Part shown: in pieces, positions 11,301 through 27,522 of the stretch
Layout of the letters: each line of letters begins with the position of its first letter
Position numbering within the stretch: the first letter of the stretch is position 1
Assembly: GCA_028551475.1 (NCBI GenBank)
Contig: CM052356.1
Span: 32,267,884-32,331,883 of the forward strand
Direction of reading: 5' to 3'
Source of the DNA: Casuarina equisetifolia
Taxonomy: Eukaryota; Streptophyta; Magnoliopsida; Fagales; Casuarinaceae
DNA: 64,000 nt
The notes under the pieces: generated by a model
What the model was told of the DNA's origin: nothing
The model's input: only the letters and a program-made list of their open reading frames with translations
The model's database searches: none
Position numbers and translations under genes: made by a program

Positions 11301-14300
11301 GCATGTTCAATATTCTGCCTGGGATCTCTTTACTCCCTTTTAGTTGTTTCTTTTAAAGATCTTCTGAGTAACTTCCATATCCATTTTCTGTTGTTCATTA
11401 TGATGCTACGTAAATGAAAATAATGAGAAAAATTTGGATTCGAGGGATCTTACCAATTTGTTCCAACATAGGATAATATGCTTGAGTTTTGGTCTTTACT
11501 TCACTGTCTTGTGCAACATGTGCTAAAATGCACAAGATAAAGGGTTATGACTCCGGGAGGGTGAGTGGGTGAATTGGAAATTTTTCTGACTAGGGTTCAG
11601 AAATTTGAATATGGGTGATGAATTTTAGCAGGAAATGAGAGTATTATAGTTCTGATTTATTTATTCATTTATTTTAGACATTTAATTGTATTGCTTACTT
11701 GGTTTTAGTCATCAATCCTCCCTCCTCTTTACCTTTGACATCCTTTTCCCTGCTTTACGCATACGACATCCTTGCTTTCCTGATAAATAATCACTTTGTT
11801 TGAAATTTTTGTAATCATATAGTCTGAATCCATTGCACTGCATACGACATCCTTGCCTGTTAGTTCATTTTTCTTGGCTGACCACAACTATTGCTGTCAT
11901 GCTAGGTATATGGCATATATAATGGACACTAATGAGGAGGAGAGAGTCAAGGTATGAGTCCACTATTATACCGACAAAAAATACAAACTTGGAAGCTATA
12001 TGTTATTTTCTGCTTGTAAAATGTATTCCCATAGAAACTATCTTCTGATAAGTATTAAGGTTGTATTTGAAAAAGGGGAAGCATTTGTGGTCAGAATTCT
12101 TATAAATTATTGTCTTCACACTGTATTTACCCTACTTAACTTATCTATTATAATGGTGATTGCAGGGCAAAACTGTTGAAGTTGGAAGAGCTCATTTTGA
12201 AACCGAGGCAACAAGATTTACAATTTTGGATGCACCGGTGAGTGAATTTATTTGACCATTATATTTATTGTGGATGCTAATATTTAAATGAGATTTGGCC
12301 AATGAATAATTCTACACTGATGGGATGAGTTTATGAGCTTTGCTGCTTTGACCGTGAAGAGGCTTCTTTGATTTTAGCTTGTTGGATTCCCTTAAAACTG
12401 AACCTCCCACCGCAACAGCCACCAAAAAACAAAAGGGTGCATCTGGGAAAGAAACCCTAAATTGATGGCATTTAGGTATCTGCCCTAGTTGGATTTCCTA
12501 TTTGGGAAATTCGGTTGGCTAGATGGATGGTGGTTTGGCATCACTGTGGACTTTGTTCGTTAAAGATGTTTGCACCTCATGTTCTAAATCAGACACTCCA
12601 GAGCACAGTTTTAATAAAACTTGTTCTGATGTTGTCTTTTAAGATCTTTAGTTCAGTGATGAATTACAGGGCTTGCATTTCTCAAGGTATTGAGATACTG
12701 TCTATGTTACTTGTGAGTTGATTTAAATGGAGAGATCTCATTGTAAAGTAATTACACCATCTTATTCATTTGTATCTATTATTCAAGTGATTAGTTGATA
12801 ACGATGGTTAGAGTGTGCAGTATGCCTTATGCCACTAACGAGGGACAAAATTAAGAAAAGATGTAGTGTAAACTGAGTTTGACCACAGGGGATTCATAGC
12901 TCGGGTGAAGAACTTACTAATAGTTACGTAGCTGAAGATTTTTATTGATACACCGGGAGTGGTAGACTGAGACATAAATTGATATGAGCAGAAGTGGTTA
13001 AGAAGTATATGTTTACTTGGATTATTTACAATGGTGAAAGGTTTGATCAGCTTGAGGTGAGTTGAGTCCAAGTTGAACAGACTAGAGTAGAAGGTTTAAT
13101 ATGGGATACCACTGTAAATCAAGAATAGTAAAAAAGCATATGATTATCTGGTTTCAAATATTTTAATTGCTAGTGTCTAACATATAGTAAAATGATTATT
13201 CTATCCCCTGAACCCAGATTTCAAGGTCCTTTCTTTTTTGTTGTTTAACAATTTTTTTTTTCCAGTTTACATTTTAAGTTTTGGCTTCTTGTATAAACAA
13301 TTTTTATTTTTTCTTCATATTGTTTTTCAGGGTCACAAAAGTTATGTCCCAAATATGATTAGTGGTGCATCTCAAGCTGATGTAGGCGTACTGGTAAGCT
13401 TTGCAAAGAGTTTTGTGCTTGATACTCCATGATCCTGAATTTTGGCATCTCTGCTTTGATCTTTGGATGGTCCTGCGTTCTGGATATTTATTTCTCTCTC
13501 CCCCCTTATCAGGTAATTTCTGCACGAAAAGGAGAATTTGAAACTGGATATGAGAGAGGTGGACAGACTCGTGAGCATGTTCAGCTTGCAAAAACCCTGG
13601 GCGTGACCAAGTTGCTTGTTGTCGTGAATAAGATGGATGATTCTACTGTCAACTGGTCAAAGCAAAGGTGCTTTTTTTCACTCTTTTTTCTTTGTGTTTT
13701 CTGCTCTATGTTTGTGTTCTTTACGAGTTTCCTCATGTTGCTATCCTTGTAGGTATGATGAAATTGAGTCAAAGATGATTCCATTTTTAAAAACTTCGGG
13801 ATACAATGTCAAGAAAGGTATTGGAAGTTGTAATCCTCCCACCTTCCTGCCTTGTTTGGTGTTATTACACAAATCTCATAATGATCTTGTAACATATGTG
13901 GATGGCATAATGTAGAGTTTGGTTTAGTAGATGGAATAATGTAGAAAGAGTAATCTCTTGATGGATGTCAGCTGAAGCAAGATATGTTACCTTGCACTTC
14001 TCCAAGAGCATGCCTCCTTCTATCCTTACAATGGTGATAATTCAATATGATATTGTAACCTGTTTCAGAAGAGATGTATTATGGTAATGGGAGTTAATAG
14101 TCTTTGGATTCCTTACTATAAGTGTAAGATATGAGTGCTTGACTCATCTTGCATGGTTTTTGGTGCTGTGTGCGCTGCACTTTTTTTGATGCCTTAGGTG
14201 GATTTTATGGTTTTTTGGCTTTGTTATGAAAGTTTGTTCATTCATGACTCGAATGATTTGGCTTCTTATCAAAGTTTATGACGGGTACTTCTCTGCATAG

Positions 14301-17168
14301 CGAGATTTTGGCAATCACCCCAAAGTGTAATCATGTTTCTGTTATCATCTTTTGTCTAGGGGTTGTTTGAAATTACTTACCCAAAAGAAAAAGGGAAAAG
14401 GTTCGTGACATCAGAAAAGATTCTGGATTGACTAGACAAGAACAATAGTAGGAATTTCAGGCAGGGTTTCTGAATCCTGTCTGAAATTATAGAGTTCTTC
14501 TCAGCTGAGCCTTGAAGATCAGTTTTTGATTTATGTAATGCAGTTCATAACAAATTGGTCAAAGTTGTGTATGCTCTGATCTTACTGAGCTCAAATTAGT
14601 GGGTTCTGGATCACAACTTAATGTTGGTTTACTTGAAACATCTTTTAAAGTGTAAAACGTACATTAGCTCAATCTAATTGGCTTTCTGTTAATTGATCTT
14701 TGCTTGGAGATGTGAGTGTTGGTTATGGTTTCGTCATTGTGGGATCTGTTGTTGTAATTCTCAGTGGTCGTTTTGTACTTCTAAAATAGCACTATTTAGA
14801 TATGGCTCTAGCATCTTGTTTGCAGTTTCAATCCCAATTTCTCTTCAGGACATCTAATTTCAGGTTTTTTTTTTTTTTTTTTTGTAGAAAAGAATAGAAA
14901 GAGTAGGATTACAATCCTATCCACGTTTTCCATCGTAAAGTATGGAATGCTAATGGTTATATTTTATGCCATAGGCAGGCTGTAGGTTTTTTACATGCTG
15001 TAGTTTAGTCACATTCAGAAGTAGGCCACTTCTATGTTGCACTAATTCCTATTTGATTTGCAGATGTCCAGTTCCTGCCAATATCTGGTCTTCTAGGTGC
15101 AAACATGAAAACAAGAATGGACAAAAGCATATGTCGATGGTGGGATGGTCCCTGCCTCTTTGAAGCTCTTGATGGGACTGAGATTCCTCCACGAGATCCC
15201 AAAGGTCCATTTAGGTGCGGTACATTTCCCTCTTTTTAATCCCAACGGCAGTACTCTCTTTCTCACTGTGTTCCACCGAAAAGTTTACAATTAAAGCATA
15301 TATGGTGTGTGTTGGGTGTTGACTAGAGAATGCTTAATTTTATCAACTGTTTTACGCCTGTGTTATCTTTCATGATTTCTGTCTTACGGTAGCTTGAATC
15401 ACATATTCTGATTTATTTCCATTTTGTTTTTTGGTAAATGCTAAAAGGTGGATTGAAAAACAAGCAGAGTAGTTGTTTTAAATGTGAAAAAAGGTGAAAA
15501 AAAAAAAAACTTAATTCAAGACATATCCGAAAGTAAAAGAAATGAAACTTAACTTAAATTTTTCTCTTTAAATTCTGAGAAAGACAATAGGGAAGTCCCC
15601 CCTTTAGTGTCCAAGCCAACATTGATCTATAAAATAATAAATGTTAAGAAATTCAAAATATAGGACATTTTCTATGCACTTCAAATAATACCATTTTTAC
15701 CATTTTTTATTATTAGCGGGCTCCAATGTGTTTTCATCTTGGTTGATATGAGTGTAATCTAGTTTGTCACCGTTATTTTCATTTTGAAATTTATATACTT
15801 GATTTGTAGTTTCAACCTAGAAGTCTATGTTTGGTCCTGATGGGAATGTTTGTTATCTAACAACTTGGAATCAGAAATGATATAGTTTCCTGTCCAGAGT
15901 GCTTTAATCTTGTATCTTTGGTTTGGAAGGACTACTGATGGTCATTGTGTTTGTTAAAATCTCAAATTTATAAACATGTAGGATGCCTGTTATAGACAGA
16001 TTCAAAGACAAGGGAGTTGTTGTTATGGGAAAAGTAGAATCTGGTAGTTTGCGTCAAGGAGATTCCTTGTTGGTCATGCCAAATAAGGTATACTTTTGGA
16101 TTCTTTTTTCCATTTTTCTTTCTTTTCTGCCCTATAGATTAACTTCCGAGCTTCTTTATTTTTAATGATATATAATAATCTGCAGGCACAAGTTAAAGTT
16201 ATTGATATATACTGTGATGAAGATGAGATCAGATATGCTGGACCAGGTGAAAATCTGCGGGTTAGACTTTCTGGGACTGAAGAAGAGGGCATATTGTCGG
16301 GCTTTGTTTTATCAAGCATTGGCAAGTTTTCTTATCCAATTTCTTCGTTCTCTATGTATTTTCTGTAGAGCGTTATTTGAATGACAGATTGTATAAATCA
16401 TTCTTGACTCTTCAAATTTCATCATGCATGTGCAATGCAGGCTGAAGTTTCAACTATTAAATGAACCTAACTACTTTAGGGGATGAAAATGTTAAGTCTC
16501 CAAGCATCTATTGATACATAGCTAGTCCAGTTCAAGATTCTTCAATTGAAATGATTACTGTATCAGATCTTATGTTCTCTTTTTTTTTTTTTTTTTTTTC
16601 CTTTTCTTTTCTTTTTCAATATCTCTTGTGAAGTTAAATATTAGGAGAAAAATTGTTCCATAAAAATTGCGCCAGTGCACTGTTTCACATTTTGGTTTAG
16701 TCCACCGGGCAATTTTTCCTTAAATACCTCTAGTTCAAATTCGATGTAAAGATAAATCATCCCAGGAAAAATGCACTAATGCTGTGTTTCACATTTCACT
16801 TTAGTCTATTCGGTACTTTTTCATTATAAAATAAAACCTGGTCATGTAATATGCTAGATCCAACTGAAACTAGTAGAGAGAATGAAATTTTAGATGGAAT
16901 ACTCATGAAATTATGATTCTGATTAAGTTTCTTTGTCTTCCTTTTCTATACCGGCCTCTTTTTGGTAAAATGTTTGAATGCATTTGCATGTTTACTGTTG
17001 TGCTATATTACACCAATATCTTCTTTTCTTTTTTTAAATTTTTCTAATTTTCCTTTCCCGTTTTCTTTTTCCTTCATGCAGATAAACCAATACCTGCTGT
17101 TACTGAGTTTGTTGCACAGTTGCAGATCCTTGAGTTGCTCGATAATGTATGCATTAAGCTTCAACTCT

Positions 17169-17212
<44 letters not shown>

Positions 17213-17976
17213 TGGTCATTTGTCTTTTATTAATCTGTATCTTCCTCTTTAGTCACTGTTGATATACCATGTGCGTGTCTAAAAGAACTCTGAATGTTGT
17301 TGCTTCTATCCAGGCAATTTTTACAGCTGGCTATAAGGCAGTCTTGCACATTCATGCTGTTGTGGAAGAATGTGAGATTGTTGAGTTGTTACAGCAAATA
17401 GATCCAAAGACAAAGAAACCTATGAAAAAGAAAGTTCTATTTGTTAAAAATGGTGCTGTTGTTGTATGCCGCGTTCAGGTTGGCTTTGCTGCTTTATTAG
17501 GAGTAGATCAAATAGAATATTTTTGTAAAATGGAAAATTGCAACCCTTTCCTGCATACTTTGGCAAAGATACAATTTTTTCTTGTAATTTACAAATGAGT
17601 TATGCGGGTCTCTTAGAATCTTGTGTACTTATCTTCTTGTTAATCCTTCCTGATATGAATTGTCAATAGTTTTTGCTAGACAGTTCTTGATTGATGTCAC
17701 TTCCAAATAATTTCTGATTCTGTCATAATTTACTGATATTGATCCCTTGTGAACTTCGGGGTTCTCAGGTGAATAATTTAATATGCATTGAGACATTCTC
17801 AGATTTTGCTCAACTTGGAAGGTTCACTCTTCGTACTGAAGGTGAGAAGCTGTTATTTCCTTTGTATGCATGCAAGGCTTGTGGTGTTAGTATTGGTTAT
17901 CACGGAGTTTACTGTGTCTGCAGGGAAGACAGTTGCAGTGGGAAAGGTCACCAGTCTTCTTTCATCAAGTACTTAA
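5317..17976 (+). CDS. ERF3: Eukaryotic peptide chain release factor GTP-binding subunit (eRF3/SUP35-like)
   Basis: Cytosolic GTPase that works with eRF1 in translation termination. I rebuilt 18 coding exons: 5317-5320, 5779-5844, 5951-6025, 6854-6901, 7050-7115, 9460-9571, 11906-11951, 12166-12237, 13331-13393, 13513-13667, 13753-13817, 15064-15214, 15982-16087, 16186-16321, 17082-17146, 17314-17478, 17769-17841, 17924-17976. All phases agree and give 506 aa, close to plant eRF3 (about 530). The acidic N-terminus spans residues 1-65. The GTPase motifs are G1 GHVDAGKST (84-92), G3 DAPGH (161-165) and G4 NKMD (223-226), followed by the two beta-barrel domains. [17 protein letters not shown] and the GGQTREH region fit eRF3 better than EF1A. 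The closely related HBS1 is less likely, because the N-terminus ([13 protein letters not shown]) matches plant eRF3. Oddities are a first coding exon of only ATGG, and intron 14 (16322-17081) with a GC donor. Confidence 0.95.
10455..10560 (+). repeat. Candidate tRNA-derived SINE relic in an eRF3 intron
   Basis: The stretch ggtgatctaatgatcaaagc, then ttgattgcc, ggctgagatcctaagtt and tacaaatctc resembles the tRNA-like head of plant SINEs, with a box A-like start and a decayed box B-like ending. It lies in the intron 9572-11905. No clear 3' tail or target-site duplication was found, so this is a weak call. Confidence 0.3.
10905..11200 (+). repeat. Imperfect tandem duplication (about 165 bp period) in an eRF3 intron
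   Basis: Two copies begin with gtggataca plus a poly-T run, then gtccactgttt, a tcctgcat string, and gagtaataagcatactt. The landmark gagtaataagcatactt falls near 10973 and again near 11131. The copies differ by many substitutions and an indel, so the duplication is not recent. Confidence 0.7.
17170..17208 (+). repeat. (CT)n microsatellite in eRF3 intron 15
   Basis: A nearly uninterrupted run of CT dinucleotides of about 38 bp lies about 25 bp after the donor of the exon ending at 17146. It may add to the pyrimidine content ahead of the acceptor at 17314. It is a likely polymorphic marker. Confidence 0.9.
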
Positions 17977-20250
17977 ACAATTTTTGGCGAAAGAGGTGAG
18001 AATTTTTATTGATTCTTGCACATCCTTCATATTGCATTTGTTTTCCTCTTGTCCTCATTGGTCATTTTCTAATAAGCTGAAATTATCTTGTGTGCTTTGG
18101 AAAGCTTTTTCTGGTATCTAACTTCGTAATGCATTGGAGCTCAGGGAATTTGATTTTGGCATTATGTTGACTTGTTTGTATGAAATACTACAAGTAGAAC
18201 TATAAACTTTCTTGCTTTTGAAGAGTTTGAAATATTTTTTGATTACGCCATGACTTGTTGAAATTAGATATCTGTGATTGAATCTGTGGTTTTATGAATA
18301 TTTTAGTGAAGTCTCATTTTACTTGTTTTTGAGTGTTACGCTACTTCTGGGATTTACCTATAGTGATGTTAATTTTTGATTTTATTGGGTATCTTTATTG
18401 TCAATTTTGGCTTCAAAACAACAAATACAGACTATTTCATGGTTTAAGAACCTATGCCAAAAAGAAGAATCTGTATGAGGAAAATGAATTTCGTACATGA
18501 AAGAACAAATCTAGACTATATGTCATACTAATTTTTATCTCCAAGTTCCAAGTACTTCGGAAAGAAAAAGGAGATCGTAAGTCCTGTTCATGTAAGAAAA
18601 TATATATGCTATGGTAAGTGAAAAGGCATATAGTTGAGGCTTAAAAATATCCCACGTGTTGCTAACCAACAAACAAAAGAAAAATATTAAGAAAAACATA
18701 ACCACATGGATGATGAGAGAATAACTAAATCCCAGGTTAGAAAAATAAATGGACCCTACATGCCCAGTCAACCTATGGGGATCTAAAGCTACTTGACTGT
18801 GTGAGTTCAGCAAATCTTTTGTTTCATGCAGATAGAGATACTCAATCCGTACCTCAACAAAGTAATATGGAAATAGTTGCATAGAGGTACAATAGTGCTT
18901 GAACCAAACAAACCCTTCGTGACAGGCCAATGGCCGTAATCAATAGTGAGAGAGATCAGCATTGGTGTGACAACTGAGATGAGAGAGAAACAGACTGAAG
19001 AGATGTGGACCTGACTTAGTTTTTGATCCCTTTCTTTTTTAGTTCAAATGTTATACATGTCATGAATCTAGACCATCTCTGGAATTGGAAGTTATCTTTT
19101 AGTTATTGGAAATGTATAGGATATCTATCCTTCCTCGTAAAGTATTTAAGCATCTGGTCTCACCCTAACACTTGAACTTAACGTCAATTTTATTGATAAC
19201 AAGTTCCATTCAGTAGCTAGGCCTTGTATTGCAACTTCTGTTCCATGTCAACTCCCATAGTTTCAGTTGAAATTTCTTTAATTTCTCTTTCTTTCCTTTG
19301 ACCCCCTAGCCTTCATAGCTACGCATTTGTCCAGATTCCCGTTCTGCATCTATTTGGGGGTTTCCTTCTTTCGATAGATTTTCATTGCCAATACATTTGG
19401 GAGCAGTCTCGGTTGTTTTGTTAGAATGTAATTAATCTGCTTGTGTTGTCTCTCTTCTGTGCCAGTCTTTCTCCTGATCCTTTTGTCGTTATGAGCAACT
19501 TTTTCCTTTTTTCCGTAAAAACCGAACCTTGTTAATTCAGCATTCCTTTCTACGCGGTTCCTTCTTCACGTTCTTTGTCAAATTGTTTTGTAGGAGGCTT
19601 GCGTTCAAACTGTCATCTCTTGATCCAAGGCGCATGATTACCTGTGAGTTCTGTCTATCCAGTCACTTAATAGATTGTTCTTTGTCTTTAACCAGACCAG
19701 GTGACTTCATAGATTATCCTTTATGACGGTGACTAATTAGGAACTTTTTTCTTGCTCTTTAATCACATAATATGATGGAATTACTCTATTTTCTTGCTAT
19801 TTACGTTCACATAGTATTTGTGAGTGTTGGATACTTTAGATTCACTGATTAGGAAGGAATAAATGGATTATGATCATTATAATTGATTGTTGGCAGGCAA
19901 CCCGAGAGTGGCACATAAATATTGCATTTATGGCAGCGTGAAGGGGGGCCTAATTACAGTATCACGAGTTTTCTGATAGATTTGGAATCTATGAGATCTG
20001 GTCTTTTGTTATACAGGGAGTAGTTTTATGAAACAGTTGGTTTTTTGTGGTTGATGCCCATGTGTTTCGGTGGGGCTTTCTGGCATTGTGATGATTCTTG
20101 GGTTATTCTGAGGGATTCAGCCATTGCTCTAGTTAGCTTCATATGATGAGTATGAATAATGGTTTAAGCAGTCATAATTTTATTTATGTTAGTTAATTTT
20201 TGTGTTTCTTCTATTTACCTTGAGCTTCGATCCCATTGAAGGGTCCCTTA
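17977..20250 (+). other. Probable spliced 3' UTR of eRF3
   Basis: Beyond the stop, strong splice sites suggest two 3' UTR introns. The first donor is at 17996 (AGAG|GTGAG) with an acceptor ending at 19593 (TTTTGTAG). A short exon 19594-19643 follows, then a donor at 19644 (CCT|GTGAG) and an acceptor ending at 19896 (TTGGCAG). The last exon would begin at 19897. No coding potential was seen and no other gene is recognisable in the interval. The extent rests on splice-site appearance only. The poly(A) site was not determined. Confidence 0.45.
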
Positions 20251-21467
20251 AATGGATTGTTGGTTTTTATTCTTAAATTTAGAGTAGTTCATTAAATTCA
20301 TTACTGGAATACATTCTCACAATCAACGGAATTACTAATTTATTGTTGTAAAAGGGAATAGTATCTGAGCAACTCTTGCAGTGCGAGAACAGGAAGAGCT
20401 AGGATGGTACCTCGCTGGGTTAGGATTAAGACTACTATTCTTAAGGAAGTTTAAGTTTTTATAATGATGTCAATTAGTCAATAGCCCAATGAAGGTACTA
20501 TTAGCTTGAGACTTGACTAGGTTTGGCACCCTTTTCTCGCATTCCATTTGGTTAAATTAAGGAAAAAGAAGAAATATTCGGTGTGGGAAATCCTGAATAA
20601 TGCGAAAACATTGCCTTCTTTTATGAAATATTTGTTGTGCGTCTGGGAGTGTTTGTTGCCATCTCTGAGTTGATTTTCTATTGCTAAATATTTGACTTAA
20701 AATAACCATGAGTCTGTTCATAGTATTACAGAAAAGCATAATAACCACGAGTCTCTGCTCATGACAACCATGAGTCAAAAGCATTCCCCAATGCTATTAT
20801 TTGGCCTTTAATTTCGGTAAAGTAAACTGGTATAATATCTTCTCATTTGGTAGAGCAAGCAATCGTCGTAGACCATGGAATTGCTATTTGATCCTACAGT
20901 TGGTAACAAATTTTACAAGAAAATGATCCGGAATTGTGAAAAACATGAGAGAAGTACAATAAAGGACGAATGCAACTGCTTCTTTCATGTAGTCCTGAAT
21001 AAAACTACTAGATAGCTAATATCAATATTTAAACAGAAAACAACCTTTGAGGGAAGGATTAAAGAAAACACCATAGGAATACGGATAGAAATGGATTAGT
21101 AAAGATCAAAACTCACTTAAAGTAGTATTAAATATTTAATCTAGAAATACAAGTGTAAAGAGCACTCTTATTATTTGCATATACTTTTTATGACTGAAAG
21201 GAAGATGAAGGGTAAGTACCAAGTTGCTGCAACTAAAATAAGGACCTCATAAAAAAACAAAAATCCTTAGAATTGGGTGTTCCCTATCCGTGATAGACCA
21301 TGCAGTAATTGATGTATATCGGAAAAGTTACCTTAATTCAGGGAAATTTGCATCAAAAGAAGTGACATCGTCTTACACGACTTTTGACTTTTTCCCAACT
21401 ACCGGCTCTGATATTGTCGATCCAACATGTGGTCTTACAAATCAGTAGTTCTGTTCTTCGACCAGCG
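20251..21467. other. Intergenic, nothing recognised
   Basis: AT-rich sequence without a supported gene, RNA gene or repeat structure. A short imperfect repetition of the string accatgagtc/accacgagtc/accatgagtc occurs near 20705-20775. The 75-residue ORF on the minus strand across it has no recognisable features. Confidence 0.6.
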
Positions 21468-21647
21468 TCACATGAAGGAGTAAGAAGATGGTGAGTGGGG
21501 GGTTGGAAGGGGGGGAAGAGAATATGGTGAAGGTGTTGAAGATGGGGGATGAGGAGGAATATCTTTAGCTCGTGCTATTACCTGCACAATCATCGTTAAA
21601 CCTATGATCATCATCACCATAAGCGCCCTAATATTTCTTGTATCCAT
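21468..21647 (-). CDS. Small secreted proline-rich peptide precursor (59 aa, unrecognised)
   Basis: The minus-strand ORF starts at ATG 21647 and stops with TGA at 21468-21470. Residues 1-7 (MDTRNIR) are polar and basic, residues 8-25 form a hydrophobic core (ALMVMMIIGLTMIVQVIA), and RAKD follows, a layout typical of a signal peptide. The remainder (about 30-59) is rich in P, S and Y, with PPHPPSSTPSPYS and PPLPTPHSPSS strings like hydroxyproline-rich or arabinogalactan peptides. I do not recognise the family. Two TGACTTTTG strings (W-box core on the + strand) lie about 110-150 bp upstream. No expression evidence exists here. A chance ORF is possible, but the combination of signal peptide and Pro-rich tail is unusual for chance. 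The tRNA-Leu gene is about 480 bp upstream. Confidence 0.45.
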   Translation of the reverse strand: MDTRNIRALMVMMIIGLTMIVQVIARAKDIPPHPPSSTPSPYSLPPLPTPHSPSSYSFM

Positions 21648-22126
21648 CGTTCCTCTCTTGTTATTTTGATCTTGTTATTGAGGTTAGGGAGCATAAACGA
21701 GTAATTCATAGGTGCTAGCAGAGTGTCGAAAGGAACAAACAAATAAAGAAAATGCTAAAGGTGACTTTTGCTGAGTTAAAACTACAATGACTTTTGATCA
21801 AAGTTATGCCTCATTACTATTAGAGCAATGGCTTCTCGTAAGAGTTATTGGGCTATTTGTTAGCACCAATATTTGTTAGGTTGCATCAATTTTTGGTTTG
21901 ATATTATGTTAAAAGACCAAAAATTTAATCTAAAAGTTAATTCTAAAGTTAGATGGTCATTTAAAAAAAAAAATTAAATTTCTTCTCAGAATAGAAATGA
22001 ATCAACCAGATAAGTTGAAAGCAATGAGAAGGAGATGAAAGGAGTACTAAATTATAATTGATTTCTTAAAATATAAACGGTGAGGACATAAATTTATATA
22101 AAATATTTCAGTGCCCTTGGTCATAG

Positions 22127-22128
<2 letters not shown>

Positions 22129-22208
<80 letters not shown>
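22129..22208 (+). tRNA. tRNA-Leu (anticodon UAG)
   Basis: The 80-nt cloverleaf has acceptor stem GACAGTT paired with AGCTGTC (one G-U pair) and discriminator A. The D arm is TGGCCGAGTGGTC. Anticodon stem CCAGA/TCTGG closes loop TTTAGGC, giving anticodon TAG. A long class II variable arm follows, then T arm GTGGG/CCCAC with loop TTCAAAT. Long variable arm and sequence fit leucine. No intron. Confidence 0.97.
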
Positions 22209-22213
22209 GTCTG

Positions 22214-22234
22214 TTTTGGTTTTTTTTTTTTTTT
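22214..22234 (+). terminator. RNA polymerase III terminator after tRNA-Leu
   Basis: A TTTT tract begins 6 nt after the tRNA 3' end and is followed by a longer T run to about 22234. This is the normal Pol III stop signal. Confidence 0.85.
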
Positions 22235-23022
22235 TTGAAAGTATCGCCAGCTGCGCGTTGATGTGGTCAAAATCTTTTTCCAGATTTTGAGCAGTTTCTT
22301 CCACACTCCTAATTATTCTACGAATATATCCTTAGGCATAACCAGCTGTTCCATGTTCGATGAATGTTATCAAGGTTTGTAAGCGTATCTTCAATCAATT
22401 CAAACGTCACATTCTAGCTCCTACTTATTTCAACGCCGCTGTAAAACTCTCTTATTTCCTGCGTGGCTTGTTGGCTCTTACTTCTCTCTTATTCCGCTCT
22501 GTGGCTTGTTGGGAATCAAATATGTCCTTTGATTCATCCGCGACTAAGATAGGATTTCGCATTACCACATTAGTACCTCAATCAATTGAATGGCTATTAA
22601 CCATTCAAAGTTCCTGCCTCAGTTTGGTACTCTCATATGATTACACCAATTCATATATGTACATTCTTCATATGTATTCCCAAGCCAGATAAATCGACGA
22701 GGTTCGGGGCAAAAGGCTGAGTGGAAGAGTTAGTATAATTAAGAAAACCCATATCCATAAGTGAAATCGATAATGATAAATACAGACATGTAAAATCCTT
22801 CCTTTTTTTCCTCGTTCTTTTTTATTGCACGAAGAAGGCCACTAAAAAGAGTCGTACCTCATTTCTCTATCAAATGCAATTCTACCAAAAATCAGTGCTT
22901 TAAAAGACAAAGCATAGTCTAAGCAAATCAGCGATGCTCCTGGAGTTGGGAAATGCCAAGTGCATTATTAATTCTCTGATGACTGGGGATAATACACGAT
23001 GATTCAAAGAACAAAGATGTGA
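22235..23022. other. Intergenic and ATP synthase beta 3' UTR
   Basis: The right part is presumably the 3' UTR of the minus-strand ATP synthase beta gene, whose stop is at 23023-23025. A 110-codon open frame on the + strand (22360-22692) has no recognisable domain or helpful context, and I do not call it. Confidence 0.5.
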
Positions 23023-27216
<4,194 letters not shown>

Positions 27217-27522
27217 GGCGATAATTTGGGAGATTATTGGTAGAGTTGATTGGAAATGGGAAATGGGGAAGTGAAGGAGTGGCGAGCCTTAGTAGGTGCA
27301 GCCAAGGCTCCAACCAAGAGGCCTAAACATTTCCAAATGTTCCTTGTTGCGTGGGAGGGTACACGCTGACTGCACGCACAATGAGCTGCCTTACATTCAA
27401 GCACGACTTCGGAGCGGTTCGGGCTGTTCCTTTCTACCACTCACTCGGGCCATCTCCGTTCCATCCTAGGACTACAAGTATATGTTTAATCGTGTTATCC
27501 TTTTACAAATTTCTCATTGTAT

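Noticed and set aside
18535..18930. 131-codon minus-strand ORF
   Set aside because: It lies within the proposed eRF3 3' UTR intron, has no recognised family, and has hydrophobic AT-driven composition.
22129..22208. Organellar (plastid) tRNA insert
   Set aside because: The variable arm, flanking T tract and lack of other plastid sequence fit a normal nuclear Pol III gene.
22360..22692. 110-codon + strand ORF between tRNA-Leu and ATP synthase beta
   Set aside because: No recognisable domain, no clear promoter, and residue composition not typical. It lies in probable 3' flanking sequence. Chance ORF is the simpler reading.
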